DNA of 64,000 bases from Undaria pinnatifida (lineage: Eukaryota > Sar > Phaeophyceae > Laminariales > Alariaceae), in NCBI GenBank assembly GCA_012845835.1, contig JABAKD010000023.1, positions 7,949,147 to 8,013,146 on the forward strand, given 5' to 3'. A program made the translations under genes and the position numbers. Each line of letters opens with the position of its first letter. Position 1 is the stretch's first letter. Positions 1 through 10,623 of this stretch are shown here, one piece after another. The notes beneath the pieces are model-generated. The model had not been told where the DNA came from, searched no databases, and saw only the letters and a list, made by a program, of their open reading frames with translations.

Positions 1-1643
1 GCTTTAAAGACGCTCGGCTTAAGTCAACTCCCCGCTATAAAGACGACATTTTTTACAGAACCATGGTGGCCCGCAGATAGGACATACAGTAGGGGGGTGT
101 CGTTTTTTCTCCAATTCCATTCCACGGCCCCCCCAAAATTCATCTCGCGAAGCTGCTCAGACAGCGGTCTGCTGCTTTCGACGCTGCTACCTGTGGGTAT
201 GGAGAGATTCCTCCCGTCTACTGGCGGGTCGTCTGCCGCCGGCTTGAGGCCGTGTGGTGAACCAACGTGCACGACAAAGTCTATGCTTGTGTCATCGATT
301 CATGAGTGCCCTTGCGGGCGACCCATGCACGCGTATTGCGGTCGCGAATCGCTATTCCTTCTTTCGAGAACCGTTCATTCGTTTACACATGAAACTCAAG
401 TCAAGCGTAGAGCGAAGGGGAGGGGTGAGGTGCAGTCCACCCTTCGTGATGCATGGAAGTCGTAGTTTGGGAGTGCCGTTCTTTGGGCTAAGGTCGCTGG
501 TGCGATCTGTGATTTTGCTTCGCTCGGCAAACATGTTGCATGCTCTGCGTGGATTCGGTTTTTAAAACTGCAGTGGAGTGAGCTCTCTTTGTTTCAGCGT
601 TGTGTGTGTTTCGTGCTTCATGGTGTTATTTTTCCCCTGTACTCGAGCTGTGTGGTTTCGGGCGCAGGTGGCTCTCTGGTTGGTACGTGACGTTCAAACG
701 GCAGTACGCATATTTTTCATGTGGTGACTACATCAAGCGTAGGCTTCAGAGGAGTGATTTTCAAGCGGGCCAACGAGAGACTAAATGTACTCGAATACAG
801 GTTCCCTTGTTTGTAAATACGAACGCAAAGCACGCGCAGTCCACACACGCAAGTAGTCTATGTGCAGCGCCAAGGTTGTAGTTTCTCAGGTTGGCGCGGG
901 TGGAGGTGATGTCCGCGAAAACTTAAATTCTACATACCTACAACGGCGTGGTGATTCTTTTTCGGCGTTTGCCTGTCATGCCAGTATTCCTGCTGAAATG
1001 GCGCGTCGTTTGACGTAGGTTACGTCTCCGTTGACCCCGGGGAAGGGGAGATATTGTCCCCGGAAAGTTAAAGACGATTCCCCGGGTTAAAGACGCCCTG
1101 AAAAAAAAAACCATGTGCGTCTTTAAAGCGGGGTCGACTGTACGTGGGTACAGCAAGCGGAGTGTTTGCGGGTCGTATACGATGATCCTCCGCACAACGC
1201 ATACTGTACCACGACCTTTCGCTTTAGTAGGCACAGCAGTTCCCTGCTTTTGAACTCACGTGTTCGCACTCTTCGATAGCATAAAACATGCGGAACCCAA
1301 AACATTTTCAACGACGATCTTTGCGCGCAATGTATATTTCCCATTTTTCGATATATTGTTTGCTGCGCGTATTATTCTGTCATCACACGCTCTCCGCACA
1401 TGTATCATATAAAACATACCTGGTACATACATACCCTCCCCGACCTATCACGCCTGGCATCTTTTGTGCTCACAGGTCCCCATGCAAACTAGCACAACCG
1501 AGACAAACGCAAGCAATAAACCGCCGTGGCCTTCACTTCAACTTCTGCACGCCCCATGCGCGTACACTCAGCAAGGGATGTGCTCACAGCTCACAGCAGT
1601 TTGGCTCTCAAAACGCCAAGCGTTAAGCGGTATAATACCAGGT

Positions 1644-1678
1644 AGGTCGTAATGTAATGGTTCTCCACACCACGACCT
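1644..1678. repeat. Hairpin with AGGTCGT / ACGACCT arms
   Basis: AGGTCGT at 1,644 is matched by its reverse complement ACGACCT at 1,672. The same arms recur at 3,752-3,782 (CAGGTCGTGG...CCACGACCT) and near 4,262/4,378, each followed by similar text (a 'TTTCCC' stretch) and, further on, a 'CGACGACC..TGCGC' stretch (1,785, 3,966, 4,468). This suggests one dispersed repeat family of a few hundred bases. Not recognised as a named element. Confidence 0.4.
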
Positions 1679-2079
1679 CTGGATACTTTGCCGCGAGCGA
1701 TGCATCTTTACGGCAGGTTGATAATAAACATACTCTCAAGTCTCAAGTGTTATTTATGAAAAGTTGAAAATCCTGAAACCCACCGACGACTAATTTTGCG
1801 CGAAACAATTTCGCGCATTTCCCGATGTATCCGAGACCGACACCCGTCCCGATGTATCCGGGACCGACACCATTCATTGCTGTTACACGGTCCCAAACAC
1901 TACAAAGCTGCCTAGCCGCGAATAAAACCTTACCCCCTCCCCTCCCCCCCCGCCCCCGCCCTATATATTCCTATCTATACGCCTCGAGCATGCGCAACAC
2001 TAGAGACGCGCGCGGCAAACAAACGCCACGGCGCCGTTTCACCTTTTTGTATATCTGTTTGTTTTTTTTCTCACACTTT

Positions 2080-2235
2080 TACTTCCCAGCTTCTGGACAA
2101 ACCGTGGTCACAGGTGTCGTCCCTTCTCCCCCCCCGGTTCTTGCCTTCAATTTTTATCGCGCATAGGGTTCAGCAATCCCATTGCTCGTCGATTTTCCAT
2201 CGAGTGTTGCTAACTCACGCTATCGCGCTGCCCGC
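2080..2235. repeat. Dispersed repeat, near-identical copy at 60.8 kb
   Basis: About 155 bases from 'CTTCTGGACAAACCGTGG' to 'GCTAACTCACGCTATCGCGC' recur almost unchanged at 60,820-60,965, with only a handful of differences by eye. Both copies follow a T-rich run. The second copy lies immediately before a ghost exon at 61.0 kb. The high similarity compared with other repeats here suggests recent spread or selection. Family unknown. Confidence 0.75.
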
Positions 2236-2254
2236 AGGTCAGTTTGTCCACAAG

Positions 2255-2362
2255 AAAAAGTCCTAACGAATTTATACGAGTATGCACTCGGCGGGGCTCG
2301 AACTCACAAAACTGACCTGTGGCAGGCTCGAGGATAACCTGATACGCCACCGGGGCGACCGG
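2255..2362 (-). ncRNA. tRNA-like SINE / pol III unit (degenerate)
   Basis: On the minus strand an A-box-like TGGCGTATCAGG (complement of 2,338-2,349) is followed about 35 bases later by a B-box-like GAGTTCGAGCC (complement of 2,295-2,305), then a TTTTT terminator-like run (2,255-2,259). This is the internal promoter layout of tRNA genes. The cloverleaf does not close: anticodon and T stems are poorly paired, so it is not a working tRNA. A 13-14 base inverted repeat (2,235-2,248 with 2,306-2,320) could form an extra stem in the transcript. Most likely a tRNA-derived SINE or pseudo-tRNA. Confidence 0.35.
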
Positions 2363-3751
2363 TTTACCTCTGCATGCACACAGCAGCGCGGCAAGAAAAG
2401 CTGTGTGTTTGAGGGTCGTGGCTCTTAAACAGCGACCTGTCGTTCGTAGTTCGGAGTGGTTCTCGCATATCTCACCATATTTTTCTTGTATCCGCTTCTG
2501 AGCCCATGTATTACCCCCCCCCCCCCCCCCGGCCCCCGAGTGGTCTGGTGTTTAGCTTCGAATGCTATAGACTATACAGCAGAGAGCTGGTTCTAGAGTT
2601 CGAAATCTTCTCACGTGGGTCGGGCTTGAATCAATGTTTTTCGCAAAAACACAAAAAATCAACGGGATCTACTTCATATATCAATTCGATGCCGGGCGTG
2701 TTCGCGCAATTCGATGCGAATCGGCGAGGGAACAAAGGGCTGCGGTCTTCTCGCGCACAAAAAGTGAAGGCATCACATGGATGGGGAGGGGGGATGAGAG
2801 CCTGCTCTGTGACTCTAGATCTGAGTTATACGTCCAGGGAGGGAGAAAGAGAAAGAAAAAAGCGTGAATAATACTATAGAAATGAATGCAAATATTTGAG
2901 TATTGACCCGAAATTCGTCGAACTCACGGCTGACGTCCTTGAAATATTATTTTAACGTATAAAATGAATGGGTAGCAGTCTAGTAGTCTAGATTATTATA
3001 GACAAGACTATGATGATGAGAATGACAGATAAAAAAAATGAACTGAGAACGAGGCCAATGGCACACGAAAACACACACCGTCCGGTACACCTCAGCATGT
3101 ACACATACATACACAGCGAGATACTCACACTGTAACAATATGATCCTAGGCTGTGCACGACCACAGCAAAAGCGATAGATGTGCTCGAAAGTCTCATCCG
3201 TAGCAGCTCTCAAAAGCGGCAGACTGCTATCTATGCGGAGCGTAGGTCGTGGCGGCTCTACACCACGACACAGGTCAACGAACTTTGGATTATGTTCTCT
3301 GCTGGTTGATTGTTCCCACATGAGATAATCGAATGCTCTCTTATTTCACGTACACTATTTTATGTCTCTTCCCCAAAAACCCAAAATCCTAAAACCGTTG
3401 ACGACCATTGCCCCCAAACATCTTGACTGCTGTATTATGATGGCTGTGTGCTGTCGGTATATTATCACGAACCCCACGAGTGTTGATATATACATTGTAC
3501 TCACACGGGCAACACGCCAGCATGCGTGCGGCGACAGAGACAAAACGACAAGTAAGTGCATCACGTCCAATCGTTACAGCATGCACTAAACAACGAAAGT
3601 GCAGTAGTCGTGTGGGCCCTCTAGAATAAGGGTCCGTCATTCCGAGCACACGAAAAATGTCAGGAACCGTTACAAAAAGAGGACGACACACCGGTACCCT
3701 CTCTCTCTCACTCAAACACAGCAAATAAATGACTTCGAAGTGGTATCATCT

Positions 3752-3782
3752 CAGGTCGTGGTGATTCTCAATGCCACGACCT
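3752..3782. repeat. Hairpin CAGGTCGTGG...CCACGACCT
   Basis: Nine-base arms separated by 12 bases. It is the cleanest of the CCACGACCT hairpins in the first 5 kb and belongs to the same family as the one at 1,644-1,678. Confidence 0.5.
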
Positions 3783-4890
3783 TTGAATCATTTTCCCGCT
3801 GGTGACCCAGGGACCGACATGCTGTACTGTACACAAAGACTACACGCACAAACTCCGTCGTCCAATATCCAAAATCCAACTTTGTCAGAAAACACGAGAC
3901 CAAAATCCAAGATTTTCACGAAACAATTATTCCAAAGTTCAAATTCTACCAGACTAAATCCATCTACGACGACCTTTGCGCAAAATCCACCCCCCGCTTG
4001 CTCTGTTGTTTCAAAGGGACACTCCGCTGTCCGAATCGGTGTCCTCCCAGAAAGGGAACTATTATATCCTCCACGTATAACGGTCTGTGCTGAGAGCCCA
4101 ACCCAACAGCATGCACACAACTGAGACGCAAATGGAAAATGATTGCGGCCACCGTTACATGCGTTCACATTACAGTATAGCTACATTATCTTTCTCTGAA
4201 GCTACGCATTTTGGTACCGAATGATCAAATGTGCGAGTGCCGGGAAAGCGGCGTGGTCGCAGAGGTCGTATACACGAGTGCTGCTGCTCATGTTCGGCAC
4301 GGCATTTCCTGGCGTGGTTCTCAAACCGCAAGCGATTTTCGCCGCGTAAAAAACTGCTAGAGTGTGGTATAATATAGCACGACCTCTTGACCATTTCCCA
4401 CTGATGAGTTGGGTCCATATGGATATTCTCCACCACTCGAAATACAAAATCCGTAATTAATGCCATCGACGACCTCTGCGCCTCTAGCACCCAAAAATCC
4501 GAAAAAATAAAACGCACGCAAATTGAACCAAGTATATAGTCTAGACCATAGACTAGACTAGACTCTAGACTATATCCCGAACACTTTTGCGCCGTTAAAA
4601 TTCCTGTTTTCTTCTTTTTGCGGTATTATTGCCACATACTCCAGCGTTGTTGGAACGTGTCTTGTGGCTAGTGACCATGGCCTAGGCTATGACGACGACT
4701 TCTTTTCATGGGAGAAAGCAGAAGGAACACCAACATCAACAAGACCAACATGAACGAAACACCTCATTGTCATCAACAACAACAACACAACAACAACAGT
4801 AGGCATTCAGCCAGTGACACCCATTAGTATTAGACATTTCTACGTAACCAGTTTATCGCCCAGTGACGTCATCAGGGGGCTATGTCGTAT

Positions 4891-4915
4891 GGGTTAGGGT
4901 TAGGGTTAGGGTTAG
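4891..4915. repeat. Interstitial telomere-like (GGGTTA)4
   Basis: Four perfect GGGTTA units stand alone in unique sequence. TTAGGG is a telomere unit in many eukaryotes. Too short to mark a chromosome end; it is more likely a repair scar or chance microsatellite. Confidence 0.85.
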
Positions 4916-6479
4916 ATAGCATGGTCTTGAAAAAGGACAATGATGTAAGACACCCGCTTCAGCACCCCCTTTCGCCCCCCACACGCTACGCGTGCACGAC
5001 ATCGAGCTCTCTCACATTATTGGTTTACTTGCTACCTGACGCCATTGCGATTTGGAATCCACCTTCGGGGTAGTACCCCCCCCATATACATTCAGCGGAA
5101 ACGCTTTCCCCGCCCCTGTGCCACCGCAAGCATCAACCCCCCCCCCCCCCCCCCCTCCCCCCCAATCGATCACTCCTCCTCCTCCCCCCCACCTCCTCAC
5201 CATCTTCATCTCCACCCCCCGTTGCTGTCTTCTACAAGCCTGCCCCGCATCTTCCATCCAAGAGCACCGCCCTTCTGCAAGACAGAAGCGCCGTCTCACC
5301 GCTTCTTCCACCCGCCAAAGCTCGTTACAACAGCAGGTGAGGCTGTTTCACGTTCGAACAGCGCTAGAATCGGTTTCACTTTTCGTCGTGTGTGCGCAGG
5401 CTAAGGTTTGATGATGCCTTGTAGATGTGACTGGTGTAGCCGATTATACGAGTATACCTCTTGTTTAATGTGTCGCGTGTTTCGTGCTTGCGTCTGGAGC
5501 GGCCCAGCGACAACATGCAGCGTAGGAGAGCGACGTGTCCACGGATCGGCGTTATAGTGACCGGTGCACCTGTCGTAGACATGGGCGCGACCGATACGTG
5601 CGCCCTTTTTTCTGTACACTGGGGCTTGTTGAAAAGAGAAGTAACAAGCGCAGCAGTATATAACTGGAGCAGGTTTAACCTCATTCTGCTCTCATGTAAA
5701 TATCTTTATCACGAGGTTATTTCCTTGGCGTTTGTTTTTGGGTTTCGTGTTGTTTCGCGTCCATTTTCACGGCCAAGTTGCGGCGACCAAACCACCGTCA
5801 GATAGATGTAGATTTGATCGATACACAGAAGCCTGGCACGTCGTGTTGGGTGCAATCTTGCCGTGCAATCAATGCGTTGATTGACCTCTTTCGTGGCAAG
5901 GGAAAATCGCGGTGCGCGGAAAGAAAAAAAAAGTTGCTGTTGGTGTTGCCCGCCCCACTTCTTGCGGCATGCGGGAGCATTCCGTGTGCTCGTGCGTACG
6001 GTTATATGTGATACTCGTATATCGTATGTGCCATCGGTTGTTGGATACTTGTGTATATACAATGTGTGTCACGCAATGTTACAATGTTCACCCTCCTTCG
6101 TTCGGTCTATATATAGGCCTGTTTGTGTTCTTGTTGCCGCGCTCATGCGTAGATGGCGATATCCTTGCTACTGCTGCTTGTTGTGGTTGCTCTAGCTTTC
6201 GGCGCGTTTTTGTTGTTTGGCTTTCCTTTCAAAAGCATATACCCATATCCGCCTGAAAACCCGGTCGACGCTGTTTGAGATCGCCGGGGGTGTGCAACTG
6301 TTGTAGGTGTATGAGTGCACTGCTGTGTGCACATATCACGGGTGTGCACATACGACCGAGCATACTTCGTGCAGCAAACGACCGCCGCAGCGCACTTATC
6401 GATCCATTGAAAAACAACCATCACAGTAGGTCAAGCCGCACCCAGTTACGAACTCTCCCGCGAGATTTCATGGCCAGTT

Positions 6480-7050
6480 ACAGATGATCCTGCCGTCTGA
6501 TAGATCGTCCCGGGAGCCCCGAGATCATGACCCGAGAAAGAAAACCTCCGCGCTTCATGCAGCAGCATGGCGTAATATTGTTGTAGTCAGAAATACCCTA
6601 GTCGTACTCGTGGTCGCAAGCAGCTGTTAGTTGCTGATCGCCTTTTGTTTTTTTCGGTCAAGAGCCATCACACTTCCCCGACTTACAGCGACTCGAAGTT
6701 CGGGCAAGGCGTGTCCTCGTGCATACATACCTACCGCATCTCCCTGCTGCGTGTGAATGGTCGACGGCTGCGGATGCTACGCCGACCTACTGTACGTTTC
6801 CGAGGTTGATCGCGCTTTTTGTCTTGCTTCCTGGTCCTCATGTTTTTATGGCATCGTGTTATGATGCCAGAATCACACCGATCGGGTATCACTCTCGATC
6901 GGTATCAGTCGATCGGCATAATACTCGATTTATATTGTACTCGTACATATATATACGAGGTGTCGCAAGCAGTGGTTAAATAGGTGTCCGTGTTGCAATC
7001 GGGTCCGAGGAAACGCAAAAAAATGCTCTTCAGTGTCGATCGTAATAGAC
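6480..7050. repeat. Local duplicated block, copy 1
   Basis: The stretch around 6,719-7,045 (key pieces TGCATACATACCTACC, GCGGATGCTACG, CACACCGATCG, GCAAGCAGTGGTT, TCAGTGTCGATCG) recurs in the same order at 9,188-9,433. The part with 'GTCGTACTCGTGGTCGCAAG' (6,600) recurs at 9,640 and, more diverged, at 7,230. Divergence is substantial. No protein is conserved between the copies, so this is probably an old transposon family. Confidence 0.5.
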
Positions 7051-9179
7051 TATAATATTTTCAGACATAATAAGCCTTTTGCAGTTGCCGCAGTCTTGTG
7101 GCTTTCTGGTATACCGCGGAGAGAAAAGAGCAATCCGCATTTCACGGTTCTTTCGCCGGGGTTGATATTGGGCGACATGCGGAGGTGTGGCAATCTGGTT
7201 TTCCGAAAATGACACCGATCTCGATCTCGTACTGGTACTCGCAGTCGTAAGTAAGCAGCAGCTGACCAACTCGTTTTGTTCTTTCCGGTTACAATGAGGA
7301 CCTTGTTGCTCATCCTTCGTCGGCCGTTTTTCGTTGGACGAAACTTGTGTATCTGTCGTCAGAGACACCAGGTCAAGGTGTCTAATTTCTCGTGATTGTG
7401 TTGCCTCTTCTTGGAGTCGACCACGTCAGGCTTATGTTCCCTGTTTGGTTGTTCACGCTGTGCGTGGGGGTTACTATTGCTGTGCGCTGAAGTTGATCGA
7501 ACGTGTACCACATGCTTGCTCGTTCGCATTCTCGCAGCAGCAGCGATAGCCTTTTGTATCCTCCCGATTATCCCGTCAATTTCGTTTTTTAACCGCAATA
7601 CGTAAGTCGTCGGTCGTCTGACGTATCTGTTTCCCCGGCCGGTACGCCCCCCCCCCCCCGCCCCCCCTCCCCTTTGGGGGGCATCTGCAGCCCCCGTTTT
7701 TTGCGGCGTTGAGGTGCGCGCAAGTGGGTTGAGATTATGCTGCTGCCTGTAGCATTGGTTGGTTGCATACTTCCATGCTTTTTCGTGTGTAATAGACTAG
7801 ACTACAGTATTAGTAGCAAAGCAGCGCATCGTCATATCTCCCTACCGTACGCTGAATGCGTTCTTTAGCAGCGTATCATCATATCTCCAGCCGTCAGACA
7901 TACTCGTTACTCCGCCCTCCGGATGACCCCCCCCCACTGGTTGTGGCGTGCGGGGCATGTAGTAGTGGGTGGGGGTTGCCGCCGCTTGCTGTAGTTTTTC
8001 AATTCGCTTACTTTTCCGGTCAGCCTCTAGCGGGTACACACACAGACAGCGGTACGCGTGCCCGTTTCACGAGCAAACGCAAAAACTGTCCCGAACGCGC
8101 TACCTGTGCGTAGTCGTGTCGTCACTCGCCGGGCATTGTTACTACTTTTCACAATGTGCTTGACATACCAGGTGGGTTGTGAGTGCAATCGAGAGTCCTT
8201 ACTGCTGATACCCAGCCTATTCTCCCCTCCCTGCCCAACCACTTTGAAAGTATCTTCCTGTGATCCCTGTTTCGTCGTTTGAGGTGCATGGGCAAACGTA
8301 CCACTACTAATTCTGTTTCGTCGTATATGGCACGAAGCGTTGGGTGTGTGTACTACTGTGTAGGAACTCGTTGTCGGGGTTTGTACAAGACGAAACGCCA
8401 ATCTTGTCTGTGATCGACTGCATATGGAGCACTTGGTATTATGCACATGTAACCGCCACAGCAGTCTTTGCATATTCGTCCAAATGGGTGTCCAATGCAT
8501 CAGTACAGTATTCCATCGTTCCACCGTGTACCAGTATGTGTCGTCAGACATGGGCAAAGCTCGGATGCCGCCTCGCACCCCTCCCCCCCTCGGCCGAATA
8601 CTGTTATCGATGGAAACGAAAGGTGGCCGTTTTCATCAGACGGAACGCTTGCCGTAGCATACTTGAGAACCCCCCCTTCCATGAGAATGCCCCCCCCGCC
8701 GCAAAGTATCGGCGATGGAGACCATCTAAATCAGAACGCCTCGGGGTATGATGATTTTATTTTCACTCCCCTCTCTTTGCCTTTTTCTTTTGCCGCCCGA
8801 CATGGCTTTGACAAGAAAAACCAACGGCATTCGTTCTGGCAAAGTTGTTGCTGCTGTTGTTGTGGCCGTCCTTGCTGCTGTGGGTTGTTGTTGCTCTTCA
8901 CTTTAAAATGAACCCAGTCCAATGACACACGGTCGAGCGACACCTCGGTGTTCCGACTGCCGACGTGACATCCGACCAGCGACCGCTGGTTGTCCGGTGG
9001 ATGATCCGCAAAGAGAACAACGAGAACACAAAAAAAAAACTGGCGGGGATTGCTTTTTTTTTCGTGAAAATGCACGCCCCTCTCTGTCTGAGTCGTTTTA
9101 CGTTAACGTGAGCCCCCATTTTTTTGGCGAAGAACTTCGTCCGTGCCCGATTTTGAATCGAATCGAAGGTGGGATGATG

Positions 9180-9690
9180 CGTTGTCCTCATGCATACCTG
9201 TTGCCACTCCCTACTGTCGCGTGTGAATTCTCTACGGCCGCGGATGCTAAGCAGAGGGTTTCCGTGTTTGATCGTGCGGCTTCCCGGGCTGCATGCTTGA
9301 TGATAATAGTATTGTGCCCAAACCACACCGATCGACATCATCCTCGTGTAGCCGCAAGCAGTGGTTCAATATAGGTTCCCGTGGTTCTGCAACCGGCCGC
9401 GAAGGCGCCCAATGTTTTCCTCAGTCGATCACGTATGCCTTTGTAGTCAAACCTTGGGAGTTACCCCCGTCTGGTGTGCGACTCTGAAGACCACCGATAC
9501 CACGCGGGAGAGCAGAGCTCTCCGGGAGATAACAGAGCTCTCCGCGTTTCATCGTTTTTCCGTCAGGCTTACCTGGGCGACATGCGGCATTGTCGGTACA
9601 CGGGTTTGCTAAATATGTAGAACCGATAGATATCGTACTCGTAGTCGCAAGTCGCAAGAAAGCAGCAGCAGTTTACTGGCGACGATCGAT
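9180..9690. repeat. Local duplicated block, copy 2
   Basis: Second copy of the 6.5-7.05 kb block in the same orientation, with the 'TCGTACTCGTAGTCGCAAGT' part at 9,633 now downstream instead of upstream. The rearranged order implies two adjoining units or a circular shift through tandem duplication. No gene seen. Confidence 0.5.
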
Positions 9691-10057
9691 CGCTTCTGAG
9701 GTGGTCGCTCGTCCCCCAAGTTTTTTCTTTGGGACGAAAGGCATACCACCCCTTTGGTGCCCATGTACAGCGATTAAACAAAGTAAAACAAGAACGCCTT
9801 TCTTTTTCATGGCCCGGGCATGCAGCCCCCACGAGCAAGTTGCGCGCGTGTTTTACGGGTACTGGTATTATATGGAGAGTTCGACTGGCCTATCGCTCGT
9901 CAGCTTCGTATCAGCCCAGGTTGTTCCATGCGAAAAAAGGTTGCTGCGATCGTCAGTTTTATTTGTCAAAATGCCTTTGCCTCTTAACGCCTTTAAAACT
10001 CTGGAAACCTTTTTTAAACAATTACTTGGGAGTTACTATAGAGACGGATGTTTCCTC

Positions 10058-10149
10058 TTAACGCCTTAACAACTCTGGAAACTCTTTTTCAAATTAATTA
10101 CTCGAAATTAGTATAGAGAGGGATTCCGGGGGGGTTCTAAAGTGGTTAA
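10058..10149. mobile_element. ~90-bp foldback element (family G)
   Basis: Begins TTAACGCCTTAA and ends CTAAAGTGGTTAA, so the two ends are inverted repeats of roughly TTAACSCCTTTARARC. Inside are the conserved pieces CTGGAAAC and GAAATTAGTATAGAGAGGGA. A truncated sister precedes it at 9,984-10,057. Further copies lie at 31,308-31,379 (5' truncated), 60,577-60,666, 60,663-60,750 and 62,448-62,536. Too small to code; a very short non-autonomous element. Confidence 0.6.
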
Positions 10150-10623
10150 GCCCCTCAAGGGCTCTGCTAAATTTTCCGAATTTCAATATTATATTTATAC
10201 ATATATAAATATGCTTATCAGCAGTTTCTCCAGAAACCAGGTCGAGGCACCGAATTACTGCCAAGCCATTTTGCCCCCGCCAGGGGCTGACGACGCCAGG
10301 CTTTTGTTCGCCCTGCCATGCCAGCACTATCCCTGCTGCAGCTGCTGCTGCTGCTTTTCAGTACCGCCACTAGGTTTGCCCAACCACCCCGCATTCTGCT
10401 GCTCCGACCACCACCACCACTACACCCTCACAAAATGTGGATACTTCAACTGCTCGCTACTACCACGCTACAATACCTCCACGACTTTTCCTGCCGTCTT
10501 CTACTGGTACTTACTGCTACTACTACCACTAGATACCTGTACTCACTGCATGCTGCTGCCGCTGTCTTTCGCGCGCCCCATGGATGGCTGTCTTGTTTCG
10601 CCAGGTGTTGACCTCATTTCACG

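Larger units (their letters stand above)
1..10623. other. Gene-free repeat mosaic upstream of the secreted-protein gene
   Basis: I could not find a supportable gene here. Open frames are short, lack recognisable domains and do not chain through good splice sites. The stretch holds dispersed repeats listed separately: hairpins with CCACGACCT arms (about 1.6, 3.75 and 4.4 kb), a tRNA-like pol III unit (2.26-2.36 kb), a repeat shared with 60.8 kb, a short telomeric tract (4.89 kb), a local duplication (6.5-9.7 kb), C-runs at 2,513, 5,137 and 7,648, and two 90-bp foldback units ending at 10,149. The 5' leader of the gene starting at 10,624 probably lies in its last few hundred bases. Confidence 0.6.

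Noticed and set aside
2255-2362. Functional tRNA gene
   Set aside because: The A and B boxes fit, but the anticodon and T stems do not pair, so only a tRNA-like unit is claimed.
8027-8578. 183-codon minus-strand frame
   Set aside because: No recognisable domain, signal or compatible splice partners; composition resembles the surrounding non-coding DNA.
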